NCBI RefSeq assembly: GCF_016901135.1 | Contig: NZ_JAFEVL010000048.1 | Coordinates: 434,001 to 498,000, forward strand | Source: Martinezella lusitana | GTDB taxonomy: Bacteria > Pseudomonadota > Alphaproteobacteria > Rhizobiales > Rhizobiaceae | DNA length: 64,000 bases | Reading direction: 5' to 3' | Shown here: piece by piece, positions 18,844 to 28,151 of the stretch | Layout: each line of letters starts with the position of its first letter | Numbering within the stretch: position 1 is the stretch's first letter | Translations under genes and position numbers: made by a program | The notes under the pieces: generated by a model | Databases searched by the model: none | Told to the model about the DNA's origin: nothing | What the model saw: only the letters and a program-made list of their open reading frames with translations

Positions 18844-19518
18844 GTGAAATCCCCCCTTGTCGTATTCGATCTCGATGGCACGCTGCTGGACACGCATGCA
18901 GATCTCATCGTCAGCCTGAACCACACGATCGCGGCACTCAAGCTGCCGCCGGTCAGCTATGACGACGTGACGCACCTCGTCGGCTATGGCGCGCAGGTGA
19001 TGATCGAACGGGCTTGCAAGCTGCATGGCTATACGCTGACCTCCGCGGAACTACCAGCCCTGATGCAGCGCTTCATTACCCATTATTCAGAAACGATGCC
19101 GGGCGTCACGCAACCCTATCCCGGGCTCGTGGCTGCACTCAGCACGCTGAAGGGCAAGGGCTACAAGCTGGCCGTCTGCACGAACAAGATGGAATCCCTC
19201 GCACGCACGCTTCTCGATAGGCTCGATCTCACGCATTATTTCGAAGCTATCACCGGCGGCGATACGTTCGCCGTGCGCAAACCGAATGCCGAGCACCTGA
19301 TCGGCACCGTCGAACGCGCCGGGGGCGATATCGCCCGCACCATCATGATCGGCGACAGCGTCAACGACATTCTCGTCGCCCGCAACGCCGGCGTCCCTTC
19401 GATCGCCGTCCCCTTCGGCTATTCCGATGTCGGCATCGAAACGCTCGGCCCGAACCGCATCATCTACCACTACGACGAACTCACGCCCGAACTCGTCGAG
19501 GGGTTGCTCGTCGCCTGA
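18844..19518 (+). CDS. gph: Phosphoglycolate phosphatase (HAD family)
   Basis: The 224-residue HAD hydrolase shows motif I FDLDGTLLDTH at residues 8-18, motif II CTNK near 118, motif III Lys in RKPNAEHL near 145 and motif IV MIGDSVNDI near 162. Size and cap type fit Gph, which removes 2-phosphoglycolate formed in DNA repair or photorespiration-like reactions. Closely related phosphatases cannot be excluded. The start is a GTG with only a weak AAAGG site. A palindromic terminator follows. Confidence 0.85.
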   Translation: MKSPLVVFDLDGTLLDTHADLIVSLNHTIAALKLPPVSYDDVTHLVGYGAQVMIERACKLHGYTLTSAELPALMQRFITHYSETMPGVTQPYPGLVAALSTLKGKGYKLAVCTNKMESLARTLLDRLDLTHYFEAITGGDTFAVRKPNAEHLIGTVERAGGDIARTIMIGDSVNDILVARNAGVPSIAVPFGYSDVGIETLGPNRIIYHYDELTPELVEGLLVA

Positions 19519-19541
19519 GATATTCACATTCCTAAATTGCA

Positions 19542-19567
19542 AAAGGGCGGCCGATCGGCCGCCCTTT
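19542..19567. terminator. Bidirectional terminator between gph and L,D-transpeptidase
   Basis: A perfect 26-base palindrome (AAAGGGCGGCCG and its complement around a 2-base centre) sits between convergent genes. T-rich bases follow on both strands, so it can end both transcripts. Confidence 0.85.
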
Positions 19568-19593
19568 ATTGTCTCTCGACGTTACGCTGAAAC

Positions 19594-21495
19594 TCAAATC
19601 TGAGCCGTGCGCGACTTGGTGGTCGTATCGAGCGCCTTCAGCGTCGCCGCGTCGCGGTCGTAGACGTCGTTGAAATATTGGATAACGCCGTCCTTGTTCG
19701 GCCAGGCGGTGAAGTAGGCGATATAGATCGGGAACTTCTGCGGCACGGCAACGGCCTTGTTCTGGCCGTCTGCGATCTGCTTGGCGACATCATCGACCGT
19801 GGTGTTCAGGACGGCCGCAGCCATTGCGCGCGGATCGGCAAGGCGGACGCAGCCGTGGCTGAGCGCGCGCATGTCCTTCTTGAAGAAGCTCTTCTGCGGC
19901 GTGTCATGCATGTAGATCGCATGCGAATTCGGGAAGAGGATCTTCAGTTCACCGAGAGCGTTGTCGCTGCTCGGCGGCTGGCGCACGGAGATGCTTTTGG
20001 TCGAGCCGTACCAGTCGACGCTGGACGATGCGACGGCGTGACCACCGACTTCGACCTGGTAGCCCATACGATCGAGATAGTTCGGATCGGCGCGCAGCTT
20101 CGGCAGCATCTCGTTGATGATGATCGACTGCGGAACACCCCAGAACGGATTGAACTCGACGGTCTGAACCTGATTTTCGAAGAAGAAGGTCTGATGCTGC
20201 TTGCCGCCGACAACGACGCGCATCGACAGCTGTTCCTGGTTATTGTTGTAATAATAGACCATGAACGCCGGCTGATTGATCAGGACGTAGCGCGGCCCGA
20301 GCTCGGGCGGCAACCACCGCAGCTGCTCCATGGCAATGATCAGCTTCTGGATCTTCGTATCGTTGTTCTCGCCGACCATGGCGCGAACGGAAGACGGGCC
20401 GATCACGCCGTCCGACGTCAGGCCCTTTTCCTTCTGGAAGTCTTCGACCAGTGACACGAGCTCGGGCGTATAATCCGGCGTGTCTTGATAGGACGCGAAG
20501 ACATCCGCATGCGCCGTCTTCAGCGCATCAGATCCGCGATGCTGGATCGCCTTGACGATATTGGCCATTTCCGGCGAGCTGCCGCCCGGCTTCAGAGTGC
20601 CCGTCAAAGAGATCGAAATATGGCTCCCATCCGCGGAACTGGCCTCTGCTCGAAGCTTGGCAAGTTCGGCCTTGAGCAGCGCGAATTGCTGGTTGGAAGG
20701 GTTGCGGCTGTTGAGATAGGCGGCAACGTCCGGGCTTGCGCGCAGCACGTCGAGCGTAGCCGGCAGATTGACGTCCTTGCGCTTGAAATCGTGATAGCCG
20801 GAGATCCTGTTCGGGTCGAGACGGCCACGGATCGTATCCTGGACGAACATCAGCACCTTGCTGGAGAGCGTCAGCTCGAATTGCGTGAGGGCGCGGTCGC
20901 GCATCACCGGGTCGGCGGCGGGGTCGAAGCTCGGCGGCGTCACCGTATAATCCGAGGGATCGAGGCCGACGGAACCGGCGTCGGCGAGAACGGCCATCGC
21001 AGCCTTCGCCTTATCGCTGACGGCATGATCGGCGATCCAAAGCAGCGGCTTGTTCTGATCTGCGTAATAGGACTCGATTGCCTTGGCCACATCGTTGGTG
21101 GCCATGACGCGCGCGTCCGCAAGGTAGCGGCGCTGCGACGACTCAGTATCGACGGCAACCGGTGCGGGCGACGCATCGGCAACGGCTCCGGTCACTACCG
21201 GATCGGCAAAATGCGCCGTCGACACCAGACGCATCGCGTCTGCCTTGTAGGTATAATATTTCGGCGCGCTGACCGTGGGAAGCGGCAGCTTGGCCTGTCC
21301 GGGCTCATTGGGGTCCATCATCGTCTGCGCCGGATTGCCGGGAACCGGAGCCGAGACTTGCGTGCTCTGCTGGCGTCCCTGGCCACCGCGGATGAAATCC
21401 ATGAGGGTCATGGCGTTCGCGGACGTCGCGCCGATGGCGGAAAGGCAACAGGAGAGAGCCAGGACGGATGCTGTGGCTTTGGTGACGAGTTTCAT
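19594..21495 (-). CDS. L,D-transpeptidase, YcbB/LdtD-type
   Basis: This 633-residue envelope enzyme forms 3-3 cross-links in peptidoglycan, abundant in Rhizobiales. A signal peptide (ends near residue 28, ATSANA) precedes a low-complexity linker to about 130. An LdtD scaffold domain is followed by a peptidoglycan-binding segment (VEDFQKEKGLTSDGVIG near 352). The YkuD domain ends with the catalytic His/Cys motif MHDTP...RALSHGCVRLADP, Cys in SHGCVRL near 563. It is a single-gene unit bounded by a terminator downstream and a 405-base intergenic region upstream. Confidence 0.92.
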   Translation of the reverse strand: MKLVTKATASVLALSCCLSAIGATSANAMTLMDFIRGGQGRQQSTQVSAPVPGNPAQTMMDPNEPGQAKLPLPTVSAPKYYTYKADAMRLVSTAHFADPVVTGAVADASPAPVAVDTESSQRRYLADARVMATNDVAKAIESYYADQNKPLLWIADHAVSDKAKAAMAVLADAGSVGLDPSDYTVTPPSFDPAADPVMRDRALTQFELTLSSKVLMFVQDTIRGRLDPNRISGYHDFKRKDVNLPATLDVLRASPDVAAYLNSRNPSNQQFALLKAELAKLRAEASSADGSHISISLTGTLKPGGSSPEMANIVKAIQHRGSDALKTAHADVFASYQDTPDYTPELVSLVEDFQKEKGLTSDGVIGPSSVRAMVGENNDTKIQKLIIAMEQLRWLPPELGPRYVLINQPAFMVYYYNNNQEQLSMRVVVGGKQHQTFFFENQVQTVEFNPFWGVPQSIIINEMLPKLRADPNYLDRMGYQVEVGGHAVASSSVDWYGSTKSISVRQPPSSDNALGELKILFPNSHAIYMHDTPQKSFFKKDMRALSHGCVRLADPRAMAAAVLNTTVDDVAKQIADGQNKAVAVPQKFPIYIAYFTAWPNKDGVIQYFNDVYDRDAATLKALDTTTKSRTAQI

Positions 21496-21900
21496 TCTGT
21501 AATCAGTCCCTTGTCGAGCGGTAACTTCGAGCTAGCGGTGCTGTTTTCAACCCGGCCGCGATGTCGGAAACATCGTATACCGACTATAATGAAAACGGCG
21601 AGACCCCGCATTTCGTTCAATGCCTCAACTTCGCGTTACAAAGCGAAGGCGCTTTCCACGATTTAATTCACACAAAATTATGAAATTATTGGTTAATCTT
21701 TTATTGAAATTTCCTGAGATTTTTGCGCGACGGAAAAAACGCCTTCAAGAATATCTGCGGAGCGTGTTAAAAAGAGCACGCCTGACGGGCGCGCAAAACA
21801 TGATTACGACAATCATGAAATCGCGCCTTTGGTGTTTTCATAAGCGCCGTTCAGGCCTATATGGCTGCTATCTATTTCAATGGAAAGCAGGATCAGGAAC
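21496..21900. other. 405-base divergent intergenic region, L,D-transpeptidase / fumC
   Basis: No gene is supported here. The middle (about 21660-21730) is AT-rich and is the likely promoter zone. The inverted repeat at 21799-21817 lies on the fumC side. A short hairpin, AAAGCG-AAG-GCGCTTT, lies near 21638-21655. Short open frames in this stretch have no ribosome site or coding character. Confidence 0.6.
21799..21817. promoter_or_regulatory. Inverted repeat CATGATT-N5-AATCATG upstream of fumC
   Basis: Perfect 7-base arms at 21799-21805 and 21811-21817, with a 5-base spacer, lie about 84 bases before the fumC start. The spacing suits a dimeric regulator; the protein is unknown. Confidence 0.35.
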
Positions 21901-23292
21901 ATGACTTCCACCCGCACCGAAACCGATACCTTTGGCCCGATCGAAGTCGCCAGCGACCGCTATTGGGGCGCGCAGGCTCAGCGCTCGCTCGGCAACTTCA
22001 AGATCGGCTGGGAAAAGCAACCTTTGTCGGTCATACGGGCCCTCGGCATCGTCAAGCAGGCGGCCGCGCGGACCAACATGGAGCTTGGCCAGCTGGACCC
22101 TGCTCTCGGTAAAGTGATCGTCGCAGCCGCACAGGAAGTCATCGACGGCAAGCTCAACGACCATTTTCCGCTGGTTGTCTGGCAAACCGGTTCGGGCACG
22201 CAGTCGAACATGAACGCCAATGAGGTGATCTCTAACCGCGCGATCGAAATGCTCGGTGGCATCATGGGCTCGAAGAAGCCGGTGCATCCGAACGACCACG
22301 TCAACATGAGCCAGTCGTCGAACGACACCTATCCGACCGCCATGCACATCGCCTGCGCCGAAGAGATCGTCCACCATCTGCTGCCGGCCCTGCGACATCT
22401 GCACGCAGCGCTCGAAAAGAAGGTCGCCGAGTTCGCCCATATCATCAAGATCGGCCGTACCCATACTCAGGATGCGACGCCGCTGACGCTCGGCCAGGAG
22501 TTTTCCGGCTATGCCGCCCAGGTCGCCTCGGCCATCAAGCGCATAGAGCTGACATTGCCGGGCCTCTGCGAACTCGCCCAGGGCGGCACGGCCGTCGGTA
22601 CCGGTCTCAACGCGCCGATCGGCTTTGCCCAGAAGGTGGCAAACGAAATCGCTGGAATCACCGGCCTGCCCTTCGTCACGGCCCCGAACAAGTTCGAGGC
22701 GCTTGCAGCGCATGATTCGATGGTGTTCAGCCACGGCGCCATCAATGCGGCAGCGGCCGCACTCTTCAAGATCGCCAATGACATCCGCCTGCTCGGATCA
22801 GGCCCGCGCTCCGGTCTCGGCGAACTGGCGCTGCCGGAAAACGAGCCGGGCTCGTCGATCATGCCGGGCAAGGTCAATCCGACTCAGTGTGAAGCGATGA
22901 CGCAGGTCTGCATCCATATCTTCGGCAACAATGGCGCCCTGACATTTGCCGACAGCCAGGGTCACTTCGAACTCAACGTCTACAATCCGATGATGGCCTA
23001 CAATTTCCTGCAGTCGGTGCAGCTGCTCGGCGACGCCGCCGTCTCCTTCACCGACAATTGCGTCGTCGGCATCGAGGCCCGCGAGGATAACATCAGGGCT
23101 GGCCTAGAACGATCGCTGATGCTGGTGACGGCGCTCGCACCGAAGATCGGCTACGACAATGCCGCCAAGATCGCCAAGACGGCGCACAAGAACGGCACGA
23201 CGCTGAAGGAAGAAGCCTTGGCGAGCGGATTGGTGTCCTCGGAAGAGTATGATGCGATCGTGCGGCCGGAAACGATGATCGGGCCGAAGTAG
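21901..23292 (+). CDS. fumC: Fumarate hydratase, class II
   Basis: The 463-residue iron-independent fumarase interconverts fumarate and malate in the TCA cycle. Motifs are [14 protein letters not shown] near 97, [14 protein letters not shown] near 129, GRTHTQDA near 186, and the superfamily signature [16 protein letters not shown] near 317. The ATG at 21901 with AGGA eight bases before it is preferred over the 7-residue upstream extension. It is followed after 372 bases, holding a palindromic repeat, by the class I fumarase gene. Confidence 0.96.
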   Translation: MTSTRTETDTFGPIEVASDRYWGAQAQRSLGNFKIGWEKQPLSVIRALGIVKQAAARTNMELGQLDPALGKVIVAAAQEVIDGKLNDHFPLVVWQTGSGTQSNMNANEVISNRAIEMLGGIMGSKKPVHPNDHVNMSQSSNDTYPTAMHIACAEEIVHHLLPALRHLHAALEKKVAEFAHIIKIGRTHTQDATPLTLGQEFSGYAAQVASAIKRIELTLPGLCELAQGGTAVGTGLNAPIGFAQKVANEIAGITGLPFVTAPNKFEALAAHDSMVFSHGAINAAAAALFKIANDIRLLGSGPRSGLGELALPENEPGSSIMPGKVNPTQCEAMTQVCIHIFGNNGALTFADSQGHFELNVYNPMMAYNFLQSVQLLGDAAVSFTDNCVVGIEAREDNIRAGLERSLMLVTALAPKIGYDNAAKIAKTAHKNGTTLKEEALASGLVSSEEYDAIVRPETMIGPK

Positions 23293-23664
23293 GTTCGTCA
23301 TTTGGTGAGGTCAGGCACACCCGCCGGTGACGCAATTGCCTGCCTGGCCCCTCACCCCAACCCTCTCCCCGCTCATACGGGGGAGAGGGAGTTTACCGCG
23401 TTAAATCACAGACCTTCATCCGTGTGGAGCGACCGTTGTCTTGCTTGGCCGTCCCTTCGCCCCGCTTTGCGGGGAGAGGGCTAGGGTGAGGAGCCAGGCA
23501 AAGGGTCTCGGCATGGGAGGACCTACCCGACCTGCGCATATTCCATCGACGATCTGCTGCTTTGAAATTCCATAGCGGCAGCCAAGCAATTGCTTTTGCC
23601 TCAAGCCGGATTTAGATCGTTTCCAAACATCTTCTTCCGCCATCCGGCTTGAAAGGTTTCCCAA
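23293..23664. other. 372-base fumC-fumA intergenic region
   Basis: It contains the nested inverted repeat at 23341-23500. The remaining 160 bases before fumA hold no gene I can support; a weakly AT-rich stretch near 23540-23600 may contain the fumA promoter. Confidence 0.6.
23341..23500. repeat. Nested inverted repeat, RIME/REP-like rhizobial intergenic element
   Basis: Outer arms 23341-23371 and 23470-23500 are 31 bases each and match at 28 positions when inverted. Each end also folds on itself: CCCTCTCCCC with GGGGGAGAGGG on the left, and CCCCGC-TTT-GCGGGG on the right. The ACCCTCTCCCCG core resembles mosaic palindromic elements described in Rhizobium, but I name it by memory of that type, not by a search. 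It carries no open frame. Confidence 0.7.
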
Positions 23665-25272
23665 ATGGCTGACGATCTATTTCCACTCGGTGACGACGCC
23701 ACCCCCTATCGCAAGATTTCCAGCGATTATGTCTCCGTCGAGACGTTCAAGGGCCAGGACATCCTGACTGTCGATCCGGAAGGCATTCGCCTGCTCGCCG
23801 AAACGGCCTTTGCCGATATCAACCACCTGCTGCGCCCCGGCCATCTGAAGCAACTGGCCTCCATTCTCGAAGACCCGGAAGCGACCGACAACGACCGCTT
23901 TGTGGCCTATGATTTGCTGAAGAATGCCAATATCGCCGCCGGCGGCGTGTTGCCCATGTGCCAGGATACAGGCACGGCCATCATCATGGGCAAGAAGGGC
24001 CGCCGCGTCTGGACAGAAGGCGGCGACAGCGGCGCCCTGGCCAAGGGCGTGCTGGACGCCTACGAGAAAAAGAACCTGCGCTATTCGCAGCTCGCCCCCA
24101 TCAAGATGTTCGAGGAAAAGAACACCAAGAACAACCTTCCGGCCCAGATCGACATCTATGAGGAAGGCACCGACGCCTACGAATTCCTTTTCGTTGCCAA
24201 GGGCGGCGGTTCGGCCAACAAGACCTTCCTCTACCAGGGCACGCCATCGCTGCTGACGCACGACCGCATGCTCGACTTCCTCAAGGAAAAGATCCTGACG
24301 CTCGGCACGGCGGCCTGTCCTCCCTATCATCTCGCCATCGTCATCGGCGGCACATCGGCCGAGATGACTGTCAAGACGGTCAAGCTTGCCTCGACACGAT
24401 ATCTGGACTGTCTTCCCACGGAGGGCTCCGAAAGCGGGCATGCCTTCCGGGATATCGAAATGGAAAAGGAAATCCACAAGCTTACGCAGAGCCTCGGCGT
24501 CGGCGCGCAGTTCGGCGGCAAGTATTTCTGTCACGATGTCCGCGTCATCCGCCTGCCCCGCCACGGCGCCTCGCTGCCGATCGGCCTCGGCGTCTCCTGC
24601 TCCGCCGACCGCCAGGCCAAGGGCAAGATCACCCGCGACGGCATCTTCATCGAGCAGCTCGAAACCGATCCGTCGAAATACATGCCTGAGATCGACGAGG
24701 CGAAGCTTTCCGAATCGATGGTTCGCATCGATCTCAACAGGCCGATGGCCGATGTCCTTTCCGAGCTGTCGCAGCATCCGGTCAAGACGCGCCTGTCGTT
24801 GAGCGGCACCATCATCGTGGCGCGCGACCTGGCGCATGCGAAAATCCGCGAGCGCCTGGAAAAGGGTGAAGGCATGCCCGAATACCTGAAGAACCATCCG
24901 GTCTATTATGCCGGCCCGGCCAAGACGCCCGCCGGCTATGCATCCGGCTCCTTCGGTCCGACGACAGCGGGTCGCATGGACAGCTATGTCGATCAGTTCC
25001 AGTCGTTCGGCGGTTCGATGATCATGCTCGCCAAGGGCAATCGTTCGCGCGCCGTTCGCGAGGCTTGCAAGACATATCACGGCTTCTATCTCGGCTCGAT
25101 CGGCGGTCCGGCAGCACGCCTGGCTCAGGATTGCATCAAGAAGGTCGAAGTACTCGAATATCCCGAACTCGGTATGGAAGCCGTGTGGAAAATCGAAGTG
25201 GAGAACTTCCCTGCCTTCATAGTCATCGACGACAAGGGCAATGACTTTTTCCAGGAACTCAACCTAGGGTGA
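23665..25272 (+). CDS. fumA: Fumarate hydratase, class I (4Fe-4S)
   Basis: The 535-residue oxygen-sensitive iron-sulfur fumarase is of the single-chain FumA/FumB type. Cluster cysteines are expected in [10 protein letters not shown] near 104, [12 protein letters not shown] near 217 and GVSCSADRQ near 312. The C-terminal domain ([16 protein letters not shown] near 430) is typical. It duplicates the reaction of the adjacent fumC; E. coli-style regulation would use the two forms under different iron and oxygen states, an inference here. A terminator lies 26 bases past the stop. Confidence 0.95.
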   Translation: MADDLFPLGDDATPYRKISSDYVSVETFKGQDILTVDPEGIRLLAETAFADINHLLRPGHLKQLASILEDPEATDNDRFVAYDLLKNANIAAGGVLPMCQDTGTAIIMGKKGRRVWTEGGDSGALAKGVLDAYEKKNLRYSQLAPIKMFEEKNTKNNLPAQIDIYEEGTDAYEFLFVAKGGGSANKTFLYQGTPSLLTHDRMLDFLKEKILTLGTAACPPYHLAIVIGGTSAEMTVKTVKLASTRYLDCLPTEGSESGHAFRDIEMEKEIHKLTQSLGVGAQFGGKYFCHDVRVIRLPRHGASLPIGLGVSCSADRQAKGKITRDGIFIEQLETDPSKYMPEIDEAKLSESMVRIDLNRPMADVLSELSQHPVKTRLSLSGTIIVARDLAHAKIRERLEKGEGMPEYLKNHPVYYAGPAKTPAGYASGSFGPTTAGRMDSYVDQFQSFGGSMIMLAKGNRSRAVREACKTYHGFYLGSIGGPAARLAQDCIKKVEVLEYPELGMEAVWKIEVENFPAFIVIDDKGNDFFQELNLG

Positions 25273-25297
25273 TGAAATCCAGGCAATCCGGGTCTAA

Positions 25298-25325
25298 AGA
25301 AGGCGCCGATGGCGCCTTCTTCTGT
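25298..25325 (+). terminator. Intrinsic terminator of fumA
   Basis: A 10-bp perfect stem, AGAAGGCGCC (25298-25307) with GGCGCCTTCT (25311-25320), has a 3-base loop followed by TCTGT. It lies just after the fumA stop. Confidence 0.8.
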
Positions 25326-25464
25326 AAAACATGCTTTAACTGTAAAACTTTCGAATAAATCTATATTTGCCAATGAATTTCCACAGTCATCCTCTTAATA
25401 TTTTTCAAAGAATCTTCGTATAAGTAAAAGTAGTGATTTAGTTGATACATAACGGAGCTCACCG

Positions 25465-26532
25465 ATGAGTACGGCGATTGCGCCCAGGGCGCAAACTCCC
25501 GACGTGGCAGGGCAGATTACCTACGCCATGCGATCCATGGGGGTCGCACCTATTCCGCGCAATTACGAGCTGTTCTACGAAGCCTATATCGGATCCAATC
25601 CAACTCTGACCCGCGAACTGGCCGCTCTCGGGAGCAGCGCCACGCAGGAGGAATTGGACGCGATCGGGGCCAAGTACTTCTCTGTCCATGCGGGCCGCGT
25701 CTTCGATGACGCACATGCCCGCCTGACCACGGAGCTCGACGCCATCCTTCGCGCGTTGCGGCAGGAGCAGGCCACGCTCGAAAGCTACAACCGACTGCTC
25801 GGCGAAACCTCCGAATGCATAACGTCCAGGAGCAACAACAGCGCCGATCTGCTGCGCAGCGCCATCGATATGCTCACGGTCGCGACCGGTGACACCATGG
25901 CACAGGGCGAAAAAACCGTTGAGAACGTCGCCCAGCACAGCCAGGAAATGGATCAGGTTCGAAAGGAACTGGACGAATACAAGCGCATCGCCAATACCGA
26001 CGCGCTGACGCGGCTTTCCAACCGCCGCGCCTTCGAGAATCGCCTGGCCTCCATCTTCGACAACCGGCTGACCCGTCCGACGACGGCGCTCGTGCTGGCC
26101 GATATCGATCATTTCAAGAAGGTCAACGATACCCACGGCCACCCGGTCGGCGACAAGATCCTTGCCACCGTCGCCTCCATTCTCCGCGCCAATGTCCAGC
26201 GTGATGTCTTCGTGGCTCGCGTCGGCGGCGAGGAGTTCGCGCTGATTCTGGAAGGCACCACGGTGGAAGAGGTCACGGCGATTTCCGAGCGGATCCGCCG
26301 CACCCTGGAAACGACGCCGTTCAAGAATTCACGGACCAAGATCGACTACGGTCCGATCACCATATCGCTCGGCATCTGCATGGGCTCCGATGCTTCGGAT
26401 CCCGGCGAGCTCTACAACAAGGCGGATCTTGCGCTCTATTGCGCCAAGAATGCCGGCCGCAACTGCAGCAATGTCTACCAGGAAAGCATGCAGAAGGATT
26501 TCACCAAAAGTTGGCTCATCTACAAGAACTAG
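25465..26532 (+). CDS. Diguanylate cyclase (GGDEF), soluble
   Basis: The 355-residue protein makes cyclic di-GMP from GTP. An N-terminal helical region (about 1-165, with GVAPIPRNYELFYEAY near 26-41) precedes a GGDEF domain. The active-site loop reads RVGGEEFAL near 253, with metal-binding LVLADIDHFKKVND near 211-224. The usual RxxD product-inhibition site five residues before GGEEF is absent; the equivalent positions read QRDV. No membrane segment is seen. The ATG has GGAGCTC upstream. It is transcribed alone between two terminators. Confidence 0.92.
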   Translation: MSTAIAPRAQTPDVAGQITYAMRSMGVAPIPRNYELFYEAYIGSNPTLTRELAALGSSATQEELDAIGAKYFSVHAGRVFDDAHARLTTELDAILRALRQEQATLESYNRLLGETSECITSRSNNSADLLRSAIDMLTVATGDTMAQGEKTVENVAQHSQEMDQVRKELDEYKRIANTDALTRLSNRRAFENRLASIFDNRLTRPTTALVLADIDHFKKVNDTHGHPVGDKILATVASILRANVQRDVFVARVGGEEFALILEGTTVEEVTAISERIRRTLETTPFKNSRTKIDYGPITISLGICMGSDASDPGELYNKADLALYCAKNAGRNCSNVYQESMQKDFTKSWLIYKN

Positions 26533-26548
26533 AAATGAAGCCAGCCAG

Positions 26549-26590
26549 CCGCCGGCGCTGCCTTCCCGGGCACGCCGGCGGTTTTGTTTG
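26549..26590 (+). terminator. Intrinsic terminator of diguanylate cyclase gene
   Basis: A 9-bp stem, CCGCCGGCG (26549-26557) with CGCCGGCGG (26573-26581), is followed by TTTTGTTTG, a good U-tract, 17 bases after the stop. Confidence 0.85.
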
Positions 26591-26653
26591 CCAGTGTGTC
26601 TTGACGGCGTGCACCGGCCATTCCCGATAGGTCCGGCGCGGCGCATCCTTTTG

Positions 26654-27619
26654 CTATGATAAGCGCCGTACCGGCGTTCGGTAAAACGACAGCACCGTTC
26701 CGTCGCCGTCCTCGTGCGAATTTTCCGTTTTGACAGTCTCCGAAAGAAAGTCACTTATCGCTTCGAGTACCGGAGCGGCGCTGACGATGCGCCGGTGCCC
26801 GAAACCATTGGCCCAGAAGAGGCGAACATTCCCTCCCCCGGCGGCATAGGCACGGGCATGGTCGGCACTCACTTCCTTGTCGTCCTCGGCATGGACGACG
26901 AGAACCGGCAGGCCTGGATCGAGAACGCCGCGCCGTTCGTCATAGGCGGCAAGCGCACGCCCCGTGACACGCCCGGCCTCCGCCTCCAACGCCATCTGCG
27001 TCGCAGGGCCAAGGCCCATCAACTCACCGAAATCCTTGAACAGCCATCCCATGGCGCTCGGCGCTCCGATCAGCACCAATCTCTCCGTCTGGAGCGGTTT
27101 GATCCCAGGCAGAAAGCCTGCGGAGGCAAGCGCCAGAGACGCGCCACCGAAGGAGTGCCCGATAGCAGCATCCAAGACACCGAAGCGGGTGGAGGCAGCC
27201 GCGATGGCGGAAACCGCGAGGCGCACATTGAGGAACCGTCCGGCCGACCGGCCGTGGCCTGGAAGGTCGAGCGAGATCACCTCCGCTCCCGTATTCGCCA
27301 GAAAAATTGTTAGCTCCGACATATACTCGCTACTGGAACCCCAGCCGTGCACAACGAGATAGCGCTTGCGCGGCCCCTTGGCTCCTCCGTTGAAGCGATA
27401 CGCCGTCGCCCTGCCGCCCGGAAAGGACAGCATGACCTGTTCGGCCGTAACGAGACGTTGTCTGCCCTCCATATGTGCCGCCCTGGCCTTGGAGCCGCGA
27501 GGCCGCCGCGACGGCGTCAGGCAGAAAAGCCGGAAAGCTGCCTTGCCGGCGAGCCGCGGAGAAAGCCTGCCGAGGCCGAACAGGCCCGACCGGGTGACCT
27601 TGAGCGCAAAGGATGGCAT
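26654..27619 (-). CDS. Alpha/beta hydrolase
   Basis: The 321-residue protein has the alpha/beta hydrolase fold: oxyanion segment VVHGWGSSSEY near 89, nucleophile elbow GHSFGGAS near 155, acid Asp in VVHAEDDKEVS near 247 and catalytic His in NGFGHRRI near 276. The substrate is unknown. The N-terminal 60 residues are basic and slightly hydrophobic. I start at the ATG at 27619; an in-frame TTG at 27643 would lie inside the putative operator. It is divergent from the MarR regulator, which probably controls it. Confidence 0.85.
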   Translation of the reverse strand: MPSFALKVTRSGLFGLGRLSPRLAGKAAFRLFCLTPSRRPRGSKARAAHMEGRQRLVTAEQVMLSFPGGRATAYRFNGGAKGPRKRYLVVHGWGSSSEYMSELTIFLANTGAEVISLDLPGHGRSAGRFLNVRLAVSAIAAASTRFGVLDAAIGHSFGGASLALASAGFLPGIKPLQTERLVLIGAPSAMGWLFKDFGELMGLGPATQMALEAEAGRVTGRALAAYDERRGVLDPGLPVLVVHAEDDKEVSADHARAYAAGGGNVRLFWANGFGHRRIVSAAPVLEAISDFLSETVKTENSHEDGDGTVLSFYRTPVRRLS

Positions 27620-27636
27620 AGTGAGAATCCAAAAAA

Positions 27637-27672
27637 TGTTCAACTATGAACAATAAAGTACAACGATGAACA
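27637..27672. promoter_or_regulatory. Candidate MarR operators between divergent hydrolase and marR genes
   Basis: An inverted repeat TGTTC-N6-GAACA occupies 27637-27652. Its right half, AACTATGAACA (27642-27652), recurs as AACGATGAACA at 27662-27672, exactly 20 bases or two helical turns away and overlapping the marR start codon. MarR proteins usually bind such sites in divergent promoters. Confidence 0.5.
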
Positions 27673-28151
27673 AAAATCAATCCCTTCCCTGGGACCATCC
27701 GCGTTTTCGAAGCTGGATCGCTGTGGCGCGCGCCTGCCAGCTGATGCAGCAATCGCTCGGCCGCGCGCTCGCGCATCTCGACATCAAGCCGCCGCACCTC
27801 GACATTCTCGTCAACCTGTTTCGCTTCGAGGGTATCTCCCAGCAGGAACTCGCCCGCAAGCTGCTGGTCGGCCGCTCCAACATGAGCATGCTACTGCCGC
27901 AGATGGAAAACCGCGGCCTGATCGAACGTCGTGGAGACAAACACGACAAGCGCGTTCTGCGCCTCTATCTGACCGAAGCGGGCCGGCGCGTCACGGAAGA
28001 GGCCATGACCATTCAAACCGCTCTCATCGACCGCATGCTGTCGCATGCACCCGTCGAAGAATGCGAAAGAATGACTGTGCATATGGAGCGTATCGTCAGC
28101 CTGCTGATGCAGGACGAGAGCGAACCTCTGGAGACAGTCGGCGATCAGTGA
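27666..28151 (+). CDS. MarR family transcriptional regulator
   Basis: The 161-residue protein has a winged helix with DILVNLFRFEGISQQELARKL split over residues 40-60, a recognition segment VGRSNMSMLLPQMENRGLIER near 61-81, and the wing RRGDKHDKRVLRLYLTEAG. It should bind DNA as a dimer and respond to small phenolic or similar ligands. Divergence from the alpha/beta hydrolase and the repeated TGAACA sites at its start suggest autoregulation. Its last 7 bases overlap the convergent ltrA-like gene. Confidence 0.92.
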   Translation: MNKNQSLPWDHPRFRSWIAVARACQLMQQSLGRALAHLDIKPPHLDILVNLFRFEGISQQELARKLLVGRSNMSMLLPQMENRGLIERRGDKHDKRVLRLYLTEAGRRVTEEAMTIQTALIDRMLSHAPVEECERMTVHMERIVSLLMQDESEPLETVGDQ

